A stretch of 64,000 nucleotides of DNA from Gonocerus acuteangulatus (Eukaryota > Arthropoda > Insecta > Hemiptera > Coreidae). This document shows, in pieces, positions 56,775 to 64,000 of the stretch (its first letter is position 1; every line of letters starts with the position of its first letter). The DNA lies in contig OX328123.1 in the NCBI GenBank assembly GCA_946811695.1, forward strand, positions 40,517,764 to 40,581,763, written 5' to 3'. The notes under the pieces are model-generated. The model saw only the letters and a program-made list of their open reading frames with translations, was not told where the DNA came from and did no database searches. The position numbers and the translations under genes were made by a program.

Positions 56775-57709
56775 AAAAAAGTCCGTCACGCAGGAGCTGC
56801 ATAACTAAGCACTTTCCTCAGAATTTGTGTAGTGTAGACTGCTTTCCAGAACAATTTGCTTAAAATATCCTACATAAATAAAATAAAAGCATGAATAGTT
56901 CTCTTTTAAATTTGTAATGAGTAACTGATCAATTATTAATTTGCTTCCAGTGTTATGTTTACACATGGTACCTATTGCACTACGTAATAAATACAAAAAA
57001 CCTCATATTATCGTATTTTGATCTAAGGCAGGAACAGGATACAGTCACTCTAGTGGTAGAAAGCGCTCCTTGCGGCGGCTTTGTTAACCTACGTCGGGCG
57101 GGCTTTTCTATTGAAATATATTACAAATTAAACACCCGCTTTCCGATTGACCGATTCAGCTCATTTTTACAACACTTCCTTATTCCTCATCCTTGTTGGT
57201 ATTATTACAACACTTCTTTCTCATGAGTTACCCACGACGTATACCGCGTTTCGTTACAATACAGCAGAAATTACGACCGGTATGAGTATATTAGGAATTT
57301 GGGTCCGGAGTAAACCCCCCCTTCTAATGATCCGATTTAGTTTATTTTTACAACACATATTTACCTGTAGATTGCCACTACGAATACCGAGTTTCGTCGA
57401 AATGTACCAAAAATCACGGCTGGTAGTGGCGAATTGGTATTGTGGGTCCCGAGTAAACCCACCCTCCTAATGAACCGATTTAGTTTATTTTTACAACACA
57501 TATTTACCTGTGGATTAACACTACGAATACCGAGTTTCGTCGAAATATACCAAAAATCACGGCTGGTAGTGGCGAATTGGTATTGCGGGTCCGGAGTAAA
57601 CCCCCCCTTCTAATGAACCAATTTAGTTCATTTTTATATCTCACTTTTCTCTCTATATTACCACTACGAATACCAAGTTTTGTTGAAATATAACTAATAT
57701 TACGGCTGA
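56775..57709 (+). mobile_element. Family X element, copy 5, cut by copia
   Basis: AAAAAAGTCCGTCACGCAGG start, then TAAGCACTTTCCTCAG, GCGCTCCTTGCGGCGGC and four tandem units. It stops at TATTACGGCTGA, where the copia LTR begins; the rest of the element is not seen in the window. Confidence 0.75.
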
Positions 57710-57898
57710 TGTTAAAAAAGGTAAGTATTTATAGGAATAAGCACTTTATTATGCAGATGAATACAGATCACGTATAGTTCAGGACACTGCACTAGTAGGG
57801 AGCTTACAGGTAAGAAAAAAGGGGTGGGGAGCGCCTGACCACACCTAGCAATATAGTATCGATACACACAGAAATATAAATAATATTTACATTCAACA
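57710..57898 (-). repeat. 3' LTR of copia element
   Basis: 189 bp; on the minus strand runs TGTTGAATGT...TTAACA and is preceded by the polypurine tract. Confidence 0.75.
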
Positions 57899-58019
57899 CT
57901 CCTCCTTAAATATTATTCCTATCAAAGATACAAAACTGATAGAATATATATATATATATATAAATACACAATTAAATAATACACACAAAAACAAAAAATA
58001 GTACATACATACATATTTC

Positions 58020-60583
58020 TCAACATAAATGGTTTAGTCCTAACATTTCTCTAAATTTAACAAATTTTACTTGCACAAGAGGCTTTGTGAATATATCAGC
58101 AATTTGTTGATCCGAAGATACATGTTGTAATGAAAAATTATTTACTATATTATCAATTACATAATGATACTTAACTCTAACATGTTTAGTACGGTTCAAT
58201 ATTTTCCCATTATCTCTGTTAATTATGTGAATAGCACTCTTGTTATCAACATACAATGGTGTTGAGTTATGACACATCTTAAGTTCTAAAAGCATATGAT
58301 TAATCCACAATGTTTCTTTAATACCTTCACAAGCCGAAACAAACTCTGAGTCAGCAGTAGACAGAGCTATCTGGCTTTGCCTTCTAGAACCCCAAGCTAC
58401 AGCAGCTTCTGATAACATTACTACATAAACACTTATAGACTTACTGGTTTCCCTTTCTCCTGCAAAATCTGCATCAGTGAAAACTTCCAAATCACCAGTC
58501 TTACAATAAGACAACCCTAAATTCCTAGTACCTTTCAAATATCTAAAGATTCTTTTTAACTGATTCCAATGTTTAATTAGTGTTTTTTCCATGAATCTAC
58601 TTAGGTAATTTACAGAATAAGCTATGTCGGGCCTAGTTACATTTGAGAGATACAAAAGACTACCAATAGCTTCCCTAAAAGGTTTGTTCACTGCACTGTC
58701 AGTTGCAATATCATCATAATTAGGAATCATAGGAGTTTTAACAGGAATACAATCCTTCATTTTAAATTTAGCAAGTACTTTATCAATATAACTAATCTGA
58801 TTTAATATAATATTATTATTTTCAATTTTAATGTTTATACCTAAATATATTTTTGCTAACCCATATGTGACTTTAAATTTTTTTATTTAATTTTATTAGT
58901 AAATAATCAATTTCAGATTTTGAAGCACCCAAAATCAAACCATCATCTACATATAATGTCACAATTAGTAAATTTGGATTAAATTTAACAAACACACAGG
59001 GATCTGCTTCAAGAGAGCTGAACCCTTCTTCTTTTAGAAAACTAGTAAATTTAATGTTCCAATTTTTCGGAGCTTGTTTAAGTCCATATAGGCTTTTTAA
59101 TAATTTACAAACTCGGGCAGTACCATCATGAAAACCCTCAGGCTGTTCCATGTAGAGTTCCTCTGATAAGTCCCCATTCAAAAAAGCAGTTTTTACATCA
59201 AATTGAAAAACATTTAAGTTTTCTTTTGCAGCAATAGCCAATATCAGACGGATACTAATATAACTAGCAACAGGACTAAAAGTTTCTTTGAAGTCAACCC
59301 CTGGCTTCTGTCCAAAGCCCCTGACAACTAATCGAGCCTTTTCTTTCTCTCCTTTATCAGTGGTTTTCTTCCTGTATACCCATTTGCAAGTAAGAGGTTT
59401 CTTATTATCTGGTAGCTCAACCAAGGAACAAGTCTTGTTATCCATTAGAGCGTCCATTTCTTCTTCCATAGCTTTCCTCCAGTTAGTATCAGCAAAAGCA
59501 TCTTCAAAAATTATGTCTTCAACATCACAGAAATTGGCTGTAATTTCATAATCATCAAGTTGAGAAGGTTTCTTTAAGTCTATTCTTTTCCTTAAAAAAT
59601 ATCTTTCTTCATTTGTTTCTTCTTCGGGTGGTGTATTCTCCTCCTTTTCTGTTACTAACTCATCCTTGTCCTCTTCAAGTTCTTCATTAAGACAATAATT
59701 CGGAAATAGGTTTTTATAGGAAAACTTAGTGTGGTCTGGATCCATCGCTGGTCTAAAGACCACATTTCTCACTACTTCAATTTTGTTCTGTTTGGGAAAA
59801 TAGACTCTATAGGCTTTCGAATCCTCTTCATATCCAACGAAAAAGCCTAGTTTTCCTTTTGGATCCCATTTTTGATGTTTTTGATTTGGGATATGAGCAT
59901 AAACCTGACTGCCAAATATTTCAAGTCCTTTAAAATATTTAAATTTATTTCCAAACCATAGCTCCCAGGGAGTTTTACCTTCTACAGAACTAGTTCCCGA
60001 ACAATTAAGTATATACACTGCTGTGTTTGTGGCCTCAGCCCAAAGACTTTTATCTAACTTTTTCGCATATAACATAGTCCGAGCACATTCAACAACAGTA
60101 CGCATTTCACGTTCTATACAGCCATTTTGAGGTGGACAATAAGGAGTTGATTTTTGATGTCTAATTCCAAAATCCCTCAACACATTCTGAACATCCTTAT
60201 TCATAAATTCAGTACCACGATCGGATCGGAAAAATTTTACCTCTTTTCCTGTATCACGTTTTGCAAGAGTAAAGAATTCTTTCAATTTTGAGGAAATGTT
60301 ATCTTTATTTTTAAGGAAATATATTTTTCTAAATTTACTATAGTGATCCTTTAGTAGCAAAAAATACCTAGATCCCCCTAAACTATTTATTTCCATGGGA
60401 CCACACAAATCTGCACTAATTACTTCACACACATCCTTAATCTGAGATTTGCTGATATGATAAGGAAGGGTATGTTGTTTACCGAGACAGCAGGCATCAC
60501 AAAATAAAGAATTTTTATCCGTAATATAATTTATATCAGAATTTTTAAGAATTTTCTCAACATGGTTAAAATTTTGATGACCT
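58020..60583 (-). pseudogene. Copia integrase-RT-RNase H polyprotein with one frameshift
   Basis: Upstream (from 60583) a gag-pre-integrase zinc motif (GHQNFNHVE, CDACCLGK), then integrase with SADLCGPMEI, RSDRGTEF and NGCIERE (D, D, E), then RT with KARLVVRGFGQ, FDVKTAFLNG and LYVDDGLILG, then RNase H with FTDADFAG, STADSEFVS, LYVDNKSAI, and TKHVRVKYH, stop at 58020. The only break found is at the A-run 58878-58884 (minus strand), where seven A instead of six shifts the frame after LIKLNKK; removing that offset the reading continues FKVTYGLAKIYLGI. The first part is open from 60583 without an ATG. The break could be a mutation or a homopolymer error. Confidence 0.88.
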
Positions 60584-60978
60584 TGTAGCAGCTTTTATAT
60601 AATATTAAAAAATATCAAATGATTAAAAAACATATGCTCACAGTTCTCATAAAAAAAGCTTGGTAGCTAAAAAAAAAAAAAGGCGAAAAGTTTTTAAGAC
60701 AATTCTGAGACAATGTTCAGTGCTTGAGTGTATCAATCAAACTTTATCCAGTGACAGGGAGTCGAGACAAGTGCTTCACAGAAGAGCTGTATCGGTGAGT
60801 CTCTCATCTTAAGTATTTTTTTTCAAGAGCAACCGTATACTTCAAGCAGCATCTCTTTTTTATTGGAGTCAAGTTTCTAAGGACATTTTATTAATTTCAA
60901 TTTATATAATAAAAATTTATTATATTTTGTTTAAAATTTGTTTGGGAACTTTGATAACACAAACTCTAAATCCCAACA
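60584..60978 (+). repeat. 5' LTR of CsRn1-type gypsy (left edge inferred)
   Basis: The right edge is fixed by CA and the primer site. The left edge TG at 60584 is inferred from where the copia frame ends; the 3' LTR needed to confirm it is outside the window. Confidence 0.6.
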
Positions 60979-61000
60979 ATTGGTGACCCCCAAAAGAACA

Positions 61001-61870
61001 ATGCCAGACGAGAAGAATATAATTCCATCACCAGGTGATCACACTACTCTTACTGTTGAATCAGAAGTCTCAGCGTTTAGCGGCGCCCATAATCGGCTCC
61101 CGCCATTCCATAAAACTAACCCTAAATTATGGTTTGCACACGTAGAAGCTGTTTTTTTTACGTCGAAGGTTACCTCACAGACTATGAAGTATCAGTCTGT
61201 GATGGCAAACTTAGGCATAGATGTTATCGAACAGGTTGCTGATCTGATTGATAATCCTTCAATTGAGGATCCCTACGATCGTCTTAAGGCACGCCTCATA
61301 CAAATATATGGAGAATCCGAGACTCGCCGCATTCAAAGATTGCTCCAGGACACACAGCTTGGGAATCAACGGCCGTCGCAACTTTTGCGAACAATGCTTC
61401 AACAGGCTGGTCAAACACTTAACAAAGAAGTTGTTCGGACCTTATGGCTTCGAAATCTTCCCAATAGGATGCAGGCTATTCTTGCAGCAACGGGTCAAGA
61501 AGATCTTGACAAACTTGCCGCTACCGCTGACCAGATTGCAGAAATCGCCTGTCCAGTGGAAATTTATGCCGCTCAGAGACAGATACCATCTGACCACAAC
61601 TCAATCCGGTCATCCTCACGGCAGGGACACAATCCATCACAAAGCCAGTTCAACGAACTTCTGGCTGAATTTCGTCAACTTCGTACAGAAGTAGCCGAGC
61701 TTCGCCGAGAATCTCGTTCCAGGAGCAGGGATAGAAATTTCCAACCCCAGTCTCGACGATCTAGCAGCCGAAACAAGTCTGCAGAAGCCATTTGCTTCTA
61801 TCATAGGCGTTTTAAGGACAAGGCTCTGAAGTGCACCAAACCTTGCAACTGGAAGCAACCTTTAAACTAA
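61001..61870 (+). CDS. gag: CsRn1-type gypsy Gag
   Basis: The start is best placed at ATG 61001 ([14 protein letters not shown]), just after the primer site; upstream the frame reads through the LTR end. The 289-residue protein has a capsid-type region with [41 protein letters not shown] and [26 protein letters not shown], and an arginine/serine-rich linker. It ends with a CsRn1-style cysteine-histidine box [14 protein letters not shown] instead of a CCHC knuckle. It forms the retroelement particle and binds its RNA. The stop follows a slippery heptamer, so pol is reached by -1 frameshifting. Confidence 0.9.
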   Translation: MPDEKNIIPSPGDHTTLTVESEVSAFSGAHNRLPPFHKTNPKLWFAHVEAVFFTSKVTSQTMKYQSVMANLGIDVIEQVADLIDNPSIEDPYDRLKARLIQIYGESETRRIQRLLQDTQLGNQRPSQLLRTMLQQAGQTLNKEVVRTLWLRNLPNRMQAILAATGQEDLDKLAATADQIAEIACPVEIYAAQRQIPSDHNSIRSSSRQGHNPSQSQFNELLAEFRQLRTEVAELRRESRSRSRDRNFQPQSRRSSSRNKSAEAICFYHRRFKDKALKCTKPCNWKQPLN

Positions 61871-64000
61871 TCCCGGAGGCGTATAATGCGGCTGCCGCCT
61901 CTGTTGCACCACAACGCCGCCTTTTTATATCAGACAGGACAACAGGCCAACAGTTCCTGGTGGACACGGGTGCTTCTGTTTCAATTATCCCTCGAAATCC
62001 TCGAATACACAAAAATAGGTCCGATTTCAACTTAGTAGCAGCAAATAATACAATTATCCCAACGTATGGAGAGAAGTTGTTGCAGCTGGATATTGGAATT
62101 CGTCGTCCCCTGAAATGGACATTTATCATCGCAGAAATCGGGAAGCCAATCCTTGGCGCGGACTTCTTGTACCATCACGGACTGAGTGTCGATCTCCGTC
62201 AGAAGAAGCTTACTGATCAACACACCGGGTTAGGAGCGATTGGTATTGTGTCGATGGTCTCGACACCCACTATATCTACTATCCCTGGAAACTGCAAGTA
62301 TTCACATCTGCTGAGAGACTTCCCTAATCTGACCAGACCTACACCCATCAGAGGCCCACCACCTACCGTCGTCCAACACCACATACTTACCAGTGGTAAT
62401 CCTGTCACAAGCAAGGCAAGACGGCTGGCACCCGATAAATACATAGCAGTAAAGCAGCATTTTCAGGAGCTCATGAATGAGGGGATATGCAGACCATCTA
62501 AGAGCCCATGGTCAAGCCCGCTACATGTGGTTATAAAAAAGGATGGTAGCTTACGCCCTTGTGGTGACTATCGTCGTTTGAACGCACAAACCATCCCCGA
62601 CCGATATCCTGTTCCTAACCTCATGAACTTTACTACACAGTTACATGGAAAAAAAATCTTTTCAACTCTCGATATAGTTCACGCTTTCTTCCACATCCCT
62701 ATAGCGGAAGAGGACATTGAGAAAACCGCTATTGCTACTCCCTTTGGACTAATCGAATACCTTCGGATGTGCTTTGGACTTCGAAACGCAGCCCAAACCT
62801 TTCAACGGTTTTCGGATAACATCATGCGTGACTTGGACTTTGTGTTTCCCTACATGGATGATTATCTTATCGCCTCAGAAGATGAACAGCAACATGAAGC
62901 ACACCTTCGCGAAGTATTCAAGAGGCTGGAGGCAAATGGACTCTCCTTGAACATTTCGAAGTGCAATTTAGGTGAATCTCAGGTTGACTTCCTCGGCTTT
63001 AAAGTCAACTCGGAGGGAATAAGCCCTTTGCCATCCAAAGTAAAAACCATTGCTGATTTTCCCCGCCCCGCCACTATATGTCAACTCAGAAGATTTCTTG
63101 GAATGATAAACTTCTATCGACGTTGCATTCCCCGTGCTGCAGAGATTCAAAGCCCTCTTAATGACTTACTGCACGACGTCAAAAAGAAGGATAACAGACC
63201 AGTGGAATGGACTGAGAAAGCCACCAAAGCCTTTGAAGAATGCAAGGAGAGCCTCGCTGCTGCTGCACAACTTGCGCACCAATCGACATTTGAAGAGTTG
63301 TCATTGGCCTGTGATGCAAGCGATATAGGAATAGGTGCGGTGTTACAGCAACTGAAAAATGGTGTCTGGAGACCCTTAGGATTTTTTTCCAGGAAACTAA
63401 ATTCAGCACAAAAGAATTACTCCACCTATGATAGAGAACTGCTCGCTATCCACGAGGGCGTAAAGCACTTCAGATCACTCCTGGAAGGCCTTCATTTCTC
63501 TATAGTGACTGACCATAAACCCCTCATCCACGTTTTCCAGCAGAAGGCAGACAATGCCTCACCCCGAAGAATCAGGCAACTCAATTTCATAAGCCAGTTC
63601 ACTACTTCTATTATTTATAAGCCCGGCAAAGACAACGTAGTAGCTGACACCCTGTCACGAGTAGAAGAGGTTCAGTTGCCTGATGATTTTGCAGCTATTG
63701 CTAAGGCACAGAAAGCTGACCCTACGATAGAGGAATTAAAAGAGAATCCCAAGCTAACTTTAAAGCTCCTCACCATCCCAGGCCAAGACGTCCCGCTCTT
63801 TTGTGAAACATCATCATGTAAGGCGAGACCATATATTCCTGAGCACTTCAGGAAACCTTTGTTTGATCGCCTTCATGGACTAAGTCACCCCGGAATACGT
63901 GCTTCAAGAAAACTTCTTTCTTCGCGCTACTTCTGGCCGAGTATGAAGTCAGACGTAGGCGAATGGGCCAAAACCTGCATCCCCTGCCAGCGCAGTAAAA
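61813..64000 (+). CDS. pol: CsRn1-type gypsy Pol (protease-RT-RNase H-integrase, incomplete at window end)
   Basis: Open without a stop from 61813 to 64000 in the -1 frame relative to gag; the functional protein would begin at the frameshift near 61861. Protease: [13 protein letters not shown] (61954 on) and KPILGADFL. Reverse transcriptase: [29 protein letters not shown] (catalytic Asp), [13 protein letters not shown] (62851, motif C), [13 protein letters not shown]. RNase [50 protein letters not shown]. Integrase HHCC finger: [13 protein letters not shown]...CIPCQRSK, where the window stops. All catalytic residues that can be seen are kept. Confidence 0.93.
61861..61902 (+). promoter_or_regulatory. 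-1 programmed ribosomal frameshift signal between gag and pol
   Basis: Slippery heptamer T TTA AAC (61861-61867) read in the gag frame directly before the gag stop TAA (61868-61870). After about 8 bases a stem GAGGCG (61876-61881) pairs with CGCCTC (61896-61901), loop 14 nt, plus a G-T pair. In the -1 frame the sequence continues as [12 protein letters not shown] and then protease. Pol overlaps gag from 61813 to 61870. Confidence 0.88.

Larger units (their letters stand above)
57710..60583 (-). mobile_element. Ty1/copia retrotransposon, truncated by a gypsy insertion
   Basis: The 3' LTR lies at 57710-57898, pol spans 58020-60583, and the unit ends abruptly in the gag-pre-integrase zinc region where the gypsy LTR starts. 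The polypurine tract TAAGGAGGAG abuts the LTR (rc of 57899-57908). The probable 5-bp target sequence beside the LTR is GCTGA; its partner lies outside the window. The 5' LTR and gag, if still present, lie beyond the gypsy element. Confidence 0.85.
60584..64000 (+). mobile_element. CsRn1-type Ty3/gypsy retrotransposon, 5' part (runs off the window)
   Basis: Probable 5' LTR 60584-60978 (TGTAGCAGC...CCCAACA), primer site TGGTGACCCC at 60981 complementary to the tRNA-Trp 3' end as in CsRn1-clade elements, gag 61001-61870 and pol open from 61813 to the window end. It interrupts the copia element at GACCT. gag and pol read without a stop, so the copy may be intact. Confidence 0.85.

Noticed and set aside
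61248..63409. Open frames on other frames/strands within 61.2-63.4 kb
   Set aside because: Shadows of the plus-strand CsRn1-type gag and pol; the real pol frame is open for over 2 kb.

Overview
The window is arthropod, most likely insect, nuclear DNA. The reasons are a spliced sugar-transporter gene of the trehalose-transporter (Tret1-like) type with GT-AG introns, an AT-rich background with many (TA)n tracts, and a dense transposon load of animal type: Penelope-like, Ty3/gypsy (CsRn1-type and a K02A2.6/mag-like one), Ty1/copia, Jockey and R1/I-type LINE relics, pogo/Tigger, Helitron-like, hAT-like MITEs, and tRNA- and 5S-derived SINEs. Nothing prokaryotic is present (no operons, no CRISPR). 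The species cannot be named from the sequence alone. Layout: 1-2257 is a nearly perfect palindrome of two 5'-truncated Penelope-like elements, followed at 2330-2370 by a hammerhead-ribozyme motif. 2372-12650 is mostly unassigned intergenic DNA with a Helitron 3' end (about 5210), a complete 5S-SINE (8346-8541), a foldback (8595-9160), a reverse Helitron 5' end (to 9604), a LINE tail (9660-9975) and a tRNA-SINE (11212-11419). 12651-21775 is a layered stack. A Helitron-like element (12651-14642) contains a hAT-like element (12988-14448), which contains a tandem-repeat element called here family X. A second family X copy (14652-19614) is split in its internal TA tract by a second Helitron (15758-19444), which carries a copia relic and a 745-bp foldback. 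A third family X copy is split by a Tigger element (20117-21445) that itself carries a SINE tail. 21776-40450 is low in recognisable genes: LINE RNase H relics, a 500-bp GA tract, perfect hairpins, a Jockey relic, a reverse family X copy (31236-32298) and four copies of a CATGGGCG-ended MITE. 40458-44754 is a SINE split by a young, complete but defective gypsy element. 44816-52509 (minus strand) is the sugar-transporter gene, the only host gene recognised with confidence; six exons are resolved, its first exon was not found, and its introns hold SINEs, a MITE and a sense-strand hammerhead motif. 52510-56760 is intergenic with SINE relics, one possible orphan exon (55180-55509) and a LINE tail. 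56780-64000 is again nested: family X, interrupted by a copia element (LTR 57710-57898, pol to 60583), interrupted by a CsRn1-type gypsy (5' LTR 60584-60978, gag, then pol running open to the window edge). How the parts fit: most of the window is mobile DNA landing in mobile DNA, with internal TA tracts of family X used at least twice as landing sites. The most interesting signals are two same-architecture hammerhead motifs attached to Penelope-type tails (one on the sense strand of an intron), a textbook -1 frameshift signal between gag and pol of the CsRn1-type gypsy, a hairpin-forming 3' tail shared by tRNA-derived and 5S-derived SINEs, and three separate head-to-head inverted dimers.
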